A stretch of DNA of 64,000 nucleotides from Ichthyophis bannanicus (Eukaryota > Chordata > Amphibia > Gymnophiona > Ichthyophiidae), in the NCBI GenBank assembly GCA_033557465.1, contig CM066036.1:719957828-720021827 (forward strand), given 5' to 3'. Both the position numbers and the translations under genes were made by a program. Under the pieces are notes generated by a model, which saw only the letters and a program-made list of their open reading frames with translations, searched no databases and had not been told where the DNA came from. This document shows positions 46,331-57,147 of the stretch, one piece after another (position 1 is the first letter of the stretch; the number at the start of each line of letters is the position of its first letter).

Positions 46331-49140
46331 ATGAGCTGTTCCTTGTGATCTCGGGCACGTTATTTAACCCTCCATCACCTCACCTTAATTTGTGAGCCCT
46401 CCAGATCAGCAGGAGCATCACCCTTTCCTAAAAGGAAATGGAAATAGAGCTATTATTAAATAGGGCTTACTGCCCATACACCAGTAGCTTCTATGGGCCT
46501 TCCTGACCTTGCATGAACAGAAGAGTCCAGTCCCAAACAATGGCAAACCCCAATCTTTTGCACTTTTCTAAGAGTCCTGCAGTGTGCTTTCTTTTAAAAG
46601 CCTAGCTTATAGTCCCTTCAACGTAGGGTAAAATGTCCAGTTTCAAGAAATACTAAAGCAAAGGTCAGTCCATGTCGCACATTTCTTGTGCCACTATGGC
46701 TCTAAATTAAGCCAGTCTGGGTTTTCCTGGTCACTTGCTGAGGCCAACCAGCCTTGCCCCCAGTGGGGTCAGGGAAAGAATGCACTCCTCCTCCTTTCTT
46801 GCTTGTTAGTGTCATGGTCATTTATTTTAAACTAGTTCTTTTAATTGTCACTTGTGGAAATAATTAACTTTACTCCAAACAGAAGGCTTTAAGAAAAGCG
46901 ATCTCCAAACATGGGCAAATGCGTGCTCCTTGATTCTCCCTTCCTTAGCTGCCAGCTAACAGAGCAAACATTGGTGAGACACTGCCTGAAACAACTCGGG
47001 CCAGTTTAGTAGCCATCCACATCCCTCTTTGCCAACCTCTATTGGTCTGGTTTGTTACTGGAGTCCTAAACTAAGTAAGTAAATTTGCAGTTGTCATTAC
47101 CCGGTTTCCCGATATACTATCTCTTCTGAATCCTTGTCGGGTGTCTTACACTATGGATATCCATGGGCTCCGGCAATGATGGCAATTGGGCTGGTTGAGA
47201 GTCAGTCAGGCTCTGTGGTGGAACATCTTTCTCCTCCCTGGGCTCCATCACATACTGATTATACAGTATTCCCAGGAAAGAATATCTGCCGTGTCTTCCC
47301 TCCTGGATGCCTGGGAAAAGGTCAGGTCACCAGTCCCTTCTGTGGGATCTGTTGATTGGCTCTCACTCAGGAACTGTCTCACATTTCTTACCCAGAGGCT
47401 CCGATCTATTATTCTCATGTATGTTTGTCTCCAATTTCTCTCTCTCAGGGAATGAAACTGGAAGATCTGGACAACTTTAGGATGGTTTGTACTTGAGATT
47501 GCTCCTTCTCCTGGGCCCCAAGGGTCCCATGTCCATCACACTGCTCAATAACTATGAGCACCTAAAAATTACATGCAAAAAATAGTTTTACTAAAGCTTT
47601 TGCAAAAACATTTGCAGCAAAACTCAGTGCAATGTTTATTGTAAATTGAAGCCCCAGAAACAAAATCTGCACTCTAAAACTGAAATAGGTCACACAACTT
47701 CTCTCTGTATTGCAGCCGTCTCTAGATGGGAAATATAGTATCCAAACCATGACTCACAACAAACACTGAATTCTAGTTTATAAAAATCAACAGAGGTTGT
47801 AAGGAACTAAACCAGCACAAAAGTATTAAAGGAAACAAAGCAATGTTTCTCCAGATATCAATGTTTTATTCTGCTTTTATATTAATGAATCAACTGTTTT
47901 CTTTAACTAGGTCTTACTCTTTGAACAACAGCAAAATATAGTGAAATTTTGAAAAACTTAGGTCTACAGCCATGGATTTATTCAAAAGCATTTCAGTCTG
48001 CGTGCACGTCTTCATCACTTCAGTGATAATTAAATCTCAGAATCACAGGTGATGTCCTCACACAGTCTCTCTTGCTGTCTCCCACTGGGCCGATGAAACA
48101 AGCCTCCCTGTGAGGCCTGTTAGCACAGATCAGGTGGTAATGTGGAGGGACAGATGAGCTTTTACTGACAGATGGCAGGATGACCTGGAAAACTTGCCCC
48201 CTTTTCTGGGATCAGGCAGCAGCTGACAGGTATTATTTCATAAAATAATGTCTAAAAGGAATCGCCAGGGTCCTCACATTAATCTGAGGCTGCAACCAGC
48301 CATGTAACGTTTATGTCAGAACAAATCTGTCTCTATGCAGAAGAGGAAAAGTGGTTTTTGATGAAGTTGTTCATAAATTTTAATATAATATGCCTGATGG
48401 TGTCAGAAATAGTCTCATATCTCTTTTATATGTAGAGTCCCTAGTAAAACAAAAATGGTCTCCAGCAAGCTCTTTTAAATAACTAAAATGTTAACGAAGG
48501 GGACCTCACTGTTTTTTGTGATATTTTCAATAGACTTGTATTGCGACAAATTGATTTTGCAATTAAAATAATTTCAACTGAATGAATATATTGAATGCAT
48601 AGGACCGAAGAAGGGACATATTTCTTCTTCCCAAGTTGTTTCTTATGAAAAAAAAGGGATAGTTCAGAAAAATACTATATGAAAGTGACAGCAAATGAGC
48701 AAGGAGGGCGGAGAATTCTATAATCGAAATGGAAAATAAACATCCTTATGCTTCTGCAAGGAAACATGGACTGTGAATGAATTAAATGCCTCTACTTGTC
48801 CTCCCTGGATAAATTATATTTGCAAATCAGGTTAATTAATGAAGGCCTCAGTTCAAAACCTGTATGGTAATTTGAGTTTGCCAGCACTCCGGGTATTCAT
48901 TCGCTAGAGAGAAATCCAGTACATTTTTCTAATATGAACTAAACTATTCACAATTTGTGAAATCAATAGATTTAATCTTAAATTGGCAGAAATCAATTGC
49001 CCCGGCAGTGGCAGGACAAATACACTTTTATAAAACTAGGCAACTTCTTGTTCTCTAATGTTATTCTGCTTCACGTATTATGACACTCTTCATACTTCTA
49101 TCACATTACTCCTTATCCTCCAACATTGAAAATACACTTT
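46331..49140. other. 2.8 kb without recognisable gene or element
   Basis: Apart from short frames (47134-47355, 47186-47455 on plus; 47562-47750 on minus) with no domain, I see no coding sequence, no terminal repeats and no LINE motif. This is the largest stretch that could be unique host DNA. Confidence 0.45.
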
Positions 49141-49142
49141 GA

Positions 49143-49385
49143 TATGTGAGGAGGGACATTAGAACAATGGGCAAAGAACCAGGGAAATGAGTTCAAATCA
49201 TGCTTTTGCCATTCACACTCTTTGCGACCTTGAACGAAACCCTTTATCTCCCAATTCCTCAGCTAATCACTTAGATTGTAAGCTTTTTGGACAGCTACAT
49301 ATTATACCTGAATACTTATCACCACTGTACGACAGGCATACATTCAGTAGTGCTATACAAATGATTAATATATTTAAGAAAGAGG
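49143..49385 (+). repeat. CORE-SINE/MIR-like fossil
   Basis: The order GAGTTCAAATCATGCTTTTGCC (B-box-like), CTCTTTGCGACCTTGAACGAAACCCTTTATC, CAATTCCTCAGCTAATC, TTAGATTGTAAGCTTTTTGGACAG and GTGCTATACAAATGATTAAT follows that of MIR/CORE-SINEs with an L2-type tail. The open frame at 49187-49399 is not a gene. Confidence 0.5.
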
Positions 49386-49499
49386 AACATATTAATTGAG
49401 GGGTCGGTAACAGGGTAAGTGCCAGACAGACTGCGCCACTGAATAGTTCCTCTGACTGGCTTGGTACTACCTGAATAATGACAGGGTGATCCCTAGGCA

Positions 49500-49760
49500 G
49501 AGTTTTGAGATCTGGTTAGTGGTGATATTCAGACTGCTAATCGGACAGCAAACCACATAAAATGAGGCTTGAAAAGCAGACCTAGCTTTATGTGATTTTG
49601 CTATCCAGACTGAGGATAGTGCCAGTGGTCAGTGATGAAACTGGATATTCAGCACGGGAGAATATCCGGATTCCAGCACCGATTGTCCTGTTTTATTTTT
49701 AAACATCACAGACAGCACGTAAAAAAAATGCTGACTACAGAGTTTAAATATCACCCCTAA
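49500..49760. repeat. GATATTCAG-rich interspersed repeat, fossil
   Basis: Contains GTTAGTGGTGATATTCAGAC, TGGATATTCAGCACGGG and GAATATCCGG. Related in wording to 46060-46330; borders uncertain. Confidence 0.4.
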
Positions 49761-49839
49761 AATACTAATAATCCAGAGAGGATGGCAAAAGCTATACATT
49801 TGCATAACTATTGTATAGAGAAATATTCATATAAGATAC

Positions 49840-49965
49840 AAGCTTAGATTGTGAGCCGTTTGAGGACAGCAAAATACTTAGTGTACCCTAATGTAACCTG
49901 TCTTGAACTACTACTGAAAAGGGATGAGCTAAAGCCACGTAAATAAAAATAAAATAAACATTCAA
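49840..49965 (+). repeat. L2-type LINE 3' end
   Basis: TTAGATTGTGAGCCGTTTGAGGACAG, then CTGTCTTGAACTACTACTG and an AAATAAA tail: the usual 3' terminus of L2-group LINEs and their SINEs. Confidence 0.55.
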
Positions 49966-50304
49966 CCCAGGAGTCAATAGTTCATTAGTGCATTTTCAGT
50001 ACTTGACTTGCAAATGGGAGGGAGAAGAGGAAACAACAGTATTAGTAATTACCTAGTCACGGCTGGGTAAACTAGAGCACAAGGAGAATGACAAAGTGGA
50101 AATTCAAACCCACATGTTTGCCTAATGATGCCTACCACAGTCATGGATGGGTTAGGTAAAGATGTGCAAAGCTCTTTAAGGGCATTGCAAATTAATTTCT
50201 TGAGTCTGTGGAAATTCTATAGGTTTGTCAAGCAGTGTATTATATTTTTTCTAGAGATATGGGTATGAGACATTGCATGCAAACTAAGGGGTATGTTTAC
50301 TAAA

Positions 50305-50424
50305 CCGCGCAATTGTGCAGGGCGCACTTGAGCCTGCGCTAAGGTACCTTAGCGCATGCTAATAGTGCATTTTTGTGCCCCGCACACGTGCACGCTGCAC
50401 TAACGGGCCTGCACAATTGCGCGG
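50305..50424. repeat. subterminal stem-loop of the 4.1-kb element
   Basis: CCGCGCAATTGTGCAGG at 50305-50321 pairs perfectly with 50408-50424. GCGCTAAGGTACCTTAGCGC (about 50336-50355) forms another perfect palindrome in the loop. GC-rich TTAGCGC words also occur near the right end. Confidence 0.8.
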
Positions 50425-50748
50425 CGCGCTGAAGTGCGATAGAGGCGTGGAAAGGCATTCCGAGGGCGGAGGAAGGCTCCCGAGGGGCGGAGGGACGGGG
50501 TCAATGGGTGGAGAGTGGGAGGGGAGAAGCTCCCCGCACAGGAGTGGGGCTGAAAATCAAGCTAAAAAATACCGCGAGTGAAAACCTCGCGTTAGAGACG
50601 ATTTAAAGGGAAGAGAAACCATTTCCGTCAGCAATGTACAGCAAAACCGGGGAAACCTGAAAACGTGAGCAGTGTGATACATGTGCACAGAACAAAATAG
50701 CAAATAAAACATGAAAATGTCCACAACAAAATTCTAAAAAATTATAAT

Positions 50749-50936
50749 CCAGCTGGCCAATAGTGATATCAATGGGCAACATTAAAAAACACTCCCAGGA
50801 AAGCTCCAAAAAAAAGAAATGATTTTTGGAAGGGTCTACGCTCCGTAGACCCGTCCAAAAATCAGTTCATTTTTTTGGAGCTTTCCTGGGAGTGTTTTTT
50901 AATGTTGCCCATTAATATCACTATTGGCCAGCTTGG
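50749..50936. repeat. 188-bp near-perfect palindrome
   Basis: The arms meet at GGGTCTACG-CTC-CGTAGACCC (about 50834-50854) with a 3-base loop and extend outward to CCAGCTGGCC/GGCCAGCTTGG. Only a few mismatches occur over about 90 bases per arm. It could be a fold-back miniature element nested in the larger one. No flanking duplication was evident. Confidence 0.85.
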
Positions 50937-51101
50937 TTATGTTTTATATCCCTTTTTTAGAGGTCATTTTTGAGGTTTATTTGCCCTTTTGTCCCCATAC
51001 AAGGTGAACGAGCCCACAGTAAAACTGTGCAGAGCAGGGTTTCTGACCCGTTCGGCCAGGTTTCCTATCTCCAGGGATTGCACTTTCTCTGTGGCCACAG
51101 T

Positions 51102-51172
51102 GTGGTGCAGAGGACACAGCCAGTGCCTGTAGAACAAGAGGGTCACAGGTTCAAATCCCAGCTGGGGCTACT
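51102..51172 (+). repeat. tRNA-like module A
   Basis: A-box-like TGGTGCAGAGG and a B box GGTTCAAATCC at 51148-51158, about 45 bases apart, then CAGCTGGGG. It cannot fold into a standard tRNA by eye, and there is no tail. Probably a SINE head or tRNA relic. Confidence 0.5.
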
Positions 51173-51315
51173 GCCAACCCAGTCCCCATATTTTTCCCAC
51201 AACTAAACCGTGATAGTAAGGACACTCATTTTTTGCAGAGAACATATGCATGGTTAATACGCCTATATTTTACAACACCGAGCACAGACACCATAAACAG
51301 GCGCATTACCTAGAG

Positions 51316-51508
51316 CAGAGTCTCCCAAATGCAGTCCTGGAGGGCCACACACCATTCAGGTTTCATGCTGCCTCTAATAAAGATGCCTGTGCTGCATATC
51401 TATGCACCACCCCAATGGTATGCAGATGTAGCTCATGCATATTCATGAGAGACAGCATGAAAACCCGAACAGTGTTTGGCACACCAGGACTGGAGTTGGG
51501 AACCTCTG
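51316..51508. mobile_element. hAT-like palindromic miniature element fragment
   Basis: CAGAGTCTCCCAAATGCAGTCCTGGAGGGCC at the left pairs with CCAGGACTGGAGTTGGGAACCTCTG at the right, extending about 60 bases with mismatches. The end type CAGAGGTTCCCAA is that of hAT (Charlie-like) elements. The flanking octamers (ACCTAGAG and CCGTAAAG) agree at five of eight positions, so the duplication is uncertain. Confidence 0.55.
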
Positions 51509-53119
51509 CCGTAAAGCAGCAGCCAACAGGGGCAGACACACCCACACCCACAGGCCCCATTGGCCAATGCCTCCTGGGGAGGCAGGACATTGGGCCCTGC
51601 GTGCATCTCCCAATACTAGCACTTGCATACCTTAGCAATGCAACCCTACACCTGGGTATACGGTACACAGCTCTCAAACGTTTGCTATGTGTACTGGCAG
51701 ATAGAAATTCCTATGTTAAGCACAGTTTGCTGATTGAGCTCCATCATAACAATCATTCTGATGTCTGCGGTGTGTGCTTCAGGTCTGGTCTCTGACAGTG
51801 TTTACCACCCTGGGGAGTGACCCTCAACAGTATTGAGAAACCATATCCATGCCTGTACTGTGCCCAGGACTGGTGTAGTAGGCATGGCTGCTGAACTCCT
51901 CTATAGTAGCACAATGCTGGCATAGGTGTCAGAGTGTGTGTCTGTCTATACAGTGTGTGGTGGCTGCAAACACCTTCCACAGCCCACACTGCCAGCACTG
52001 TTGCCAGTATTGGCCTGCCAATGTGCATAATGAGGAGAAAGGTACCATGGGTATAGCCCGGACAGGGTGGCCTGGCCAGGGTGCATCTGCACAGGGCATA
52101 GGGCACTGGCTGGGACATTTCAGTGCCCGGCCACCACCTACACAGACAGGTTGGCCTCAGTATGTCCTGCTGGGAGATCACTCTCACCCTGACTGTGCAG
52201 TGACGACAGCATGGCTAGGCACCCCATAGTGCTATATAGTATTTCTTTCATGTGATATTTATGGGTTTCCTTTTGGGGCCCAGTCACTGATTTATCTGCT
52301 TGTTGTGTATGCTGACATCCTAGTTCTGGGTGCATGCATTTCCACTGGGAACATGCACTATGGACTAGCTAGCAGACTGTTTGCAGCTGGTATGTGTCTT
52401 GATGGAGTGGCTTGCAGGGTGCAATGGCTGAAGGCTTGCTGCAGAGGAATATCAGATAGTGGTGGGGTGCAGCTTAGCATATACAGGCCTAATGCCTGTC
52501 TGCTATTGTGTTATGGTTATGTACAGAGCTGCATTGACTGCCCTGAAGGGTGTCTTTTCCCCAGCAGGACTGGGGTTGATAGTCCCCTCTACTGCCACCA
52601 TTGCAGTGAGGTAGAATGTGGATCTTTTGTTGGGAGACCCTGTTTGCCACCCTCAGCCCTGGAGGAGGAGGGTGGTGGTGGTGGTGCATAATCCTCCTAG
52701 AGGTCCATAGGGGGATACACCTGACTGAGACAGACAGATATCCAAGGTGTTTCTGCAGAAACTACCTATCTCACACATTAACACTGCTTTGGACCTCCAG
52801 CATGGCCTCATTCAGCCATGGAAGATGCTGTGGACCTGGTGCTGGGCGCCTCACCGCACCCTCAGGGTGAGCACAGTACCCGCACAATGTGACGGTGTGT
52901 AGCTACTCTGTGCCAGTAAAACACACGGTCTGTACCCCCTACCAGGCTGAGGTGCTGTGGGGGTGCATACCCCATCTTGTGTTTACCTGTGGACAGCTGA
53001 TTTGCATGTGCAGTGCATCATGGGTACGGGTGGGCTAGCCCTATCCTGGTGACCACAGCAGACTGTCTGTGTGGTGACATGCAGGCTCTCTGCAGCCAGC
53101 CAGGGGCTTGCTAGCAGCT

Positions 53120-53190
53120 ATAGAGCTGTAGCCCAATGGTTACTTCACTGCCTGTGAAGCCAGAGGTCATGGGTTCAAACCCACAGTGGG
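53120..53190 (+). repeat. tRNA-like module B
   Basis: A box TAGCCCAATGG (about 53129-53139) and B box GGTTCAAACCC at 53172-53182, 33 bases between them as in tRNA genes. It gives no convincing acceptor stem. A tRNA-like pol III promoter is plausible. Confidence 0.55.
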
Positions 53191-53239
53191 GTTACCTGAT
53201 AGGGCTGCCCAAAGCATTATTTTTTTTTCAATGTACTTT

Positions 53240-54195
53240 TTTGCTGCCAGCAAAAACACCCTCAGCATACTGTACCCATAAGGTGCCTCTGAGGGCGCTT
53301 TATAGGGTGCCCTATAGGGCACCTTATGGTTCCCATCCATATGAGGTGCACTATACATTATCCTGTGACGCAACCTATAGGGTGCCCTATGGGGGACATT
53401 TTAGGGTGCCGTGGCGGACAGTGCACTTTATAATGTGCCCTATGGAGTGCCTTATAGGGTGCCTTACACGGCATTTTCAATTACGGCACGTGAGGGCGTG
53501 TTTGCTGGCAGCAATTAATCAACAAACAATAACCTGCTGCAGGAAACAAAATGTACATTGCAAAGCTGATGCCTCAGCCAGCCTTACGTATTAGGCACCC
53601 TGGGGAGCAAACTCATGACCCCTGTATCAGCAGTCAGTGCCTTAGCCATTGTGCTCCACTGCTGCTCCTCCTTGTATGTCAGAACACCTACTTATGCTTT
53701 TCATTCCTTCAACTGCACAGTGCTGCCATCAAAACCAGTACTCTGACCTTGCGGTACCTCATACGGCACTCTATAAAGCGCCCTATAAGCAACATTCTAG
53801 GATGCCTTGGCGGACAGTGCACTTTAAAATGTGCCTTATGGGGTGCCTTATGTTAACACGCTTTGAGAGTGCGTTTGCTAGTAGTGATAATTAAAATAAA
53901 AATAAAATGCCTCCTAAAGCAATCTTCCCCATAATATGTAATGCCTCAGCCAGCATTGTTCATTGGGCAAATTGGGGGATTGAACCCCTGATCCCTGCAC
54001 CATTGGTCAGTGTCTTAACTATTGTGCTGTGGTTCTGTTGCTGTGCTTACACATCAGCGCGCCACCTTATGCCGCCCAATATTAAAATGCCTCCTAAAGT
54101 AATGCCTCAGCCATCTGTCTTCATTGGGCACTGTGGGGATTGAACCCCTGAACCTTGCACCATTGGTAAGTGTCGTAACCATTGTGCTGTGGTTT
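53240..54195 (-). repeat. tandem units with tRNA-like modules C, D and E
   Basis: Two longer units share GGCGGACAGTGCACTTTA (53412, 53812), a series of GTGCC(T/C)TAT words, a GCGTTTGCT word and then ATGCCTCAGCCAG followed by a minus-strand tRNA-like module (C 53594-53665, D 53961-54035). A shorter third unit repeats ATGCCTCAGCCAT and module E (54122-54192). D and E have the B box GGTTCAATCCC (complement at 53976-53986 and 54136-54146) and GTTA(A/C)GACACT(G/T)ACC A-box regions. The first unit holds palindromes such as GGTGCCCTATAGGGCACC. Confidence 0.6.
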
Positions 54196-54393
54196 GCACA
54201 TCAGCGTGCCGCTTATGCCTCCCACGCAGCTTTCTCATGCGCTAATGTGTGGGGCGCACATGGGCGCCGCGCACCTTAGCGCATATTTAAATCACGTTTT
54301 TTCTTTTTCAGAAAGAAACGCCCACTCCTTATATGGCACCCGCACACTAGCGCGACCCGCACATTAGCGGGGTTTTAGTAAACATACCCCTAA

Positions 54394-55165
54394 GTCAGGG
54401 GTCTTTACAGATCAGCAGATATCATTGGATGCATCTAAAAAGGACTGCCAAAAAAATAAAAATCTGTAGATTTTGGCATGGATCTTAGTCAAAGCTGCAG
54501 ACGTTTTTGAACTGGAACCAGACCAAAATCCATCCGCTACCTAGTTTGCACATTCCTAGGTTTAGGCCCATTTTAGTCAAAGAAACTTATTTCCCATTAT
54601 AATATAAAAATCATGAGTTTTTTAATAGTGATGTAAAAATGGTCAAATATTTAAATGTACTTTTAGGTGGTAATTTTATGAAGTCATCGAACACACGTGC
54701 AACATATGCACAAAAATGGCCTGTTATTAAATTCCAACTTATGTAAAAGTATGTATGTTGACATAATGGAGGGGGAACTTTGCCAGTAGATATAGCCAGG
54801 GCATGGTCTGGGCAGAGTGTGGGAAATTTGCAAGTATGAGTGTTAATTATAAAAAAAAATTTAATCTACAAGTGTAGTTGCAAACTTTATGTGTGAACTG
54901 CTCTCTGCATTTAAAGCACAATTTCTGCCACTTATACCAGCATTTTAAAGATACATAAGCATCTATGTGTCTTTATAAAATAGCATGTAAGTAGGTGTCT
55001 TCTTGTCCCCTTAACCTAGGCACCCCCTTATAAAATTACTCTCCTAAGGCCAATGTACTAAACTGCATTATCCAGTTCAGGCTGCTAACACACATTAACA
55101 GAGTTGTGTCCATTTTAAAGCAAAATCAATTCTTAGCAGGCAATGATATGCAAAAGTATGATAAA
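54394..55165. other. no gene recognised
   Basis: AT-rich sequence without open frames of note, LINE motifs or terminal repeats. Confidence 0.5.
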
Positions 55166-55167
55166 TA

Positions 55168-55345
55168 GATCATAAGAACATAAGATATGACATACTGGGT
55201 CAGACCAAGGTCCATCAAGCCCAGTATCCTGTTTCCAACAGTGGTCAATCTAGGTCACAAGTACCTGGAAGTTTCCCTAAAAGACACAGGTTCCACAATG
55301 CTTGTATTGGGGAAAGCAGTGGATATCCTGGGATCATTACCTATT
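55168..55345 (-). mobile_element. CR1 3' end (ATGTTCTT-tail subfamily)
   Basis: The minus strand reads AAGCATTGTGGAACCTGTG, CTAGATTGACCACTGTTGGAAAC, ACTGGGCTTGATGGACC and TGTCATATCTTATGTTCTTATG, the 3' untranslated end of this CR1 group. Confidence 0.85.
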
Positions 55346-55364
55346 AGCAAAGTGGCACATTCTG

Positions 55365-56035
55365 ACCTGGCCGGCCAGCCCCTTGTGTGGCTAACCAGAA
55401 GCGGGATGCTCAAAGGTAGACCTGATTCTTATCCCGTGGGAGCTAGACATGCCTGTAGGATCAGACTCTGGTTTACGGCCCGAAAGTGCAGGCCGAGCCC
55501 CGATTCTGGTCAGCTTGCACACCTAGCAGATCCCCGGCTACCTCAGTCAGGCTCCTCAATGGAGCTGCAGTGCCATGGTGTCCCATTGCCATGGCACCGC
55601 AGCTCCATTCAGGAGTCACAAATGCTGGCCACCATGGATTTTCTTTTTTCCCCGCAGCCGGACCCTCGATCTGGCCTCCCATGGCCAGGGTCCGGCTGGG
55701 GGGCTCTTCCTGTAACCTCTACCTTTGTGGCGTTGCATGGCGGTATGATACCCTGATGTCCAGTGGGACTTATTCCTCCTCTGCAGTGGAATAAGTCCCT
55801 TGTCTATAGTCACAGCCCTGGAAATACAGGGCCGACCTCGGAATCGGACCTATACTTCCGGGGTCACGGCTCGCCCATGCCCCACCCTCACTCTGCCTCA
55901 GTAACACCCTCTCCCACCCCCATTGAAGCCTCCCCGTACAAACCGAGGCCGGCAGGGGACCGAATAGCAGGGATGGACGTCCAGTCCAGACATTCATCCC
56001 CACTATTCACTGTACTGAATGACCCCCAAAGTGAA
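55365..56035. repeat. unknown palindrome-cored repeat family, copy 4
   Basis: Core inverted repeat with arms 55550-55578 and 55589-55617 around GCCATGG/CCATGGC. Flanks carry CTGATTCTTATCCCGTGGG, GGACCCTCGATCTGGCCTCCC, GACTTATTCC and GGAATCGGACCTATACTTCCGGGG in the same order as copy 2. The right end reads TGAATGACCCCCA. It lies next to a CR1 tail. Confidence 0.65.
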
Positions 56036-56084
56036 TAAATAATGCACACAAAAATGCAATGAAGAATGGTTGTTTTAAAGTGCC

Positions 56085-56292
56085 TTCAAGTCAGTGTTGA
56101 CTCCTGGTAACCCAGCAGCCCCTGAGTTTTCTTCACAAGGTATGACTGGGAGTAGATTGTCAGGCCTTTTTTTCTGAGGCAATGGAGAATCAAATGACTT
56201 TCCCAAGGCCAGAAAGAGTGCCAGGAGGAATTGAACCCAGATTGCCTGGATAGTAGGTTGTTGCTCTAACCATTAGGCTACTCCTCCACTCC
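56085..56292 (-). mobile_element. tRNA-derived SINE with RTE-type tail
   Basis: Minus strand: A box TAGCCTAATGG, B box GGTTCAATTCC (complement at 56227-56237), a SINE body with CTTGGGAAAGTCATTTGATTCTCC, then GGGTTACCAGGAGTCAACACTGACTTGAAGGCACTTTAAAACAA. The last part matches the 3' end of the RTE at 15552-15596, so that LINE type probably mobilised it. Confidence 0.8.
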
Positions 56293-56424
56293 AATGATGA
56301 AATATTAACTAAAACAAAAATCACATTTTTATATGCATACTTTACCTTCGACATTAAAGTATGTTTCCTTTGCATTATATTAACATCAGCCATTGATATG
56401 CTGTTGATCACCTTCTGCCTGTTA

Positions 56425-56620
56425 GTCAAAAGCAGGGCCGGCCCCACAGTTTGTTTAAAGTGTTAGCACCCTAGGCAGACTTTATGCCTTATACAAAACC
56501 CTTGACTGTCAAAATCTACTATTTAAGTTTCAATGTCCTGCTCTTTGTGGCCCACCCTGAAGTTGCCATCCAAGGTGTCTGCCTAGTTTGTCTGATGGTT
56601 GGGCTGGCCCTGGTCAAAAG
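56425..56620. mobile_element. 180-bp hAT miniature element with 8-bp duplication
   Basis: The element 56433-56612 starts CAGGGCCGGCCC and ends GGGCTGGCCCTG, a 12-bp inverted repeat with one mismatch. GTCAAAAG lies perfectly on both sides (56425-56432, 56613-56620). An 8-bp duplication and CAGGG ends define hAT. There is no coding capacity. Confidence 0.9.
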
Positions 56621-56658
56621 CACTTACCAGTATAGTGGTAACTGCTATACAGATAAAG

Positions 56659-56846
56659 CATAGTTACTCACCTGTAACAGGTGATCTCCGGGAACAGCAG
56701 GAATTTAGTCCTCACATATGGGTATCGTCGTTACCGACGGAGCCTGCGCGGGAACGCTCCCCAGCGTCCAATCAGAAAGCTTTTGGGAGCATCCCACAGC
56801 GCCTGCATGCTGACTTCCCACCTTTCCCAACTGCCTCTCTCCAGTT
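56659..56846. repeat. DIRS left terminal repeat
   Basis: The part 56708-56838 (CACATATGGGTATCGTCG ... ACTTCCCACCTTTCCCAACTGC) is the inverted counterpart of about 62205-62338. The outermost TAGTTACTCACCTGTAACAG is matched only by the internal complementary region. Confidence 0.9.
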
Positions 56847-56933
56847 GAGTTTTAAAGCTGAGACAAAGAGAGAGAGAGGGAAAGGAAAGAGAGAGATAGA
56901 GAGATGCAACTCCTAGGAGAGGTGGGTGGGTTG

Positions 56934-57030
56934 TGAGGACTAAATTCCTGCTGTTCCCAGAGATCACCTGTTACAGGTGAGTAACTATGCTATCTCCAGG
57001 AACAAGCAGGAATCTAGTCATCACATATGG
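56934..57030. repeat. DIRS internal complementary region
   Basis: First half (56934-56990) is the reverse complement of the left end (56659-56716). Second half (about 56988-57030) is the reverse complement of the right end (about 62323-62362). In DIRS replication models this region templates closure of the ends into a circle. Confidence 0.9.
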
Positions 57031-57147
57031 GGACACCCTAGCTTTGGGTGCCAGGGAGAAACCCCAGAAGTTGTGTGTCCCTGAGAAGGGCTCCACTTCC
57101 CCCCATGGATCTCTGGCATCCTATCAGGGATGGTGGGTAGGAGTTGA

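Larger units (their letters stand above)
50285..54393. mobile_element. 4.1-kb TIR element, Harbinger-like, no transposase seen
   Basis: GGGGTATGTTTACTAAA begins at 50288 and its exact complement ends at 54390, giving 17-bp perfect terminal inverted repeats. TAA flanks both (50285-50287, 54391-54393). Those ends and the 3-base TWA duplication are the pattern of PIF/Harbinger elements. The same terminus bounds the 115-bp element at 8055-8169. Inside are a terminal stem-loop, a 188-bp palindrome, an hAT-like fragment and five tRNA-like modules. Frames at 51250-51795, 51753-52187, 52305-52691 and 53136-53594 show neither a DDE transposase nor a Myb-like protein. Non-autonomous status is inferred. 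Confidence 0.7.

Noticed and set aside
46331..49140. host exons in the repeat-poor stretch
   Set aside because: No open frame with domain, splice-site context or conserved protein could be recognised.
51753..52187. 144-codon minus-strand frame and a 181-codon plus-strand frame (51250-51795) in the 4.1-kb unit
   Set aside because: No recognisable domain, composition as expected by chance in GC-richer DNA, and the plus-strand frame overlaps the hAT-like palindrome.
53120..53190. tRNA gene
   Set aside because: A and B boxes are present but no acceptor or anticodon stem can be formed by eye, so it is called tRNA-like only.
53240..54195. CRISPR-like array
   Set aside because: Repeat units are long, diverged and contain tRNA-like modules; spacers of regular length are absent and the genome is eukaryotic.
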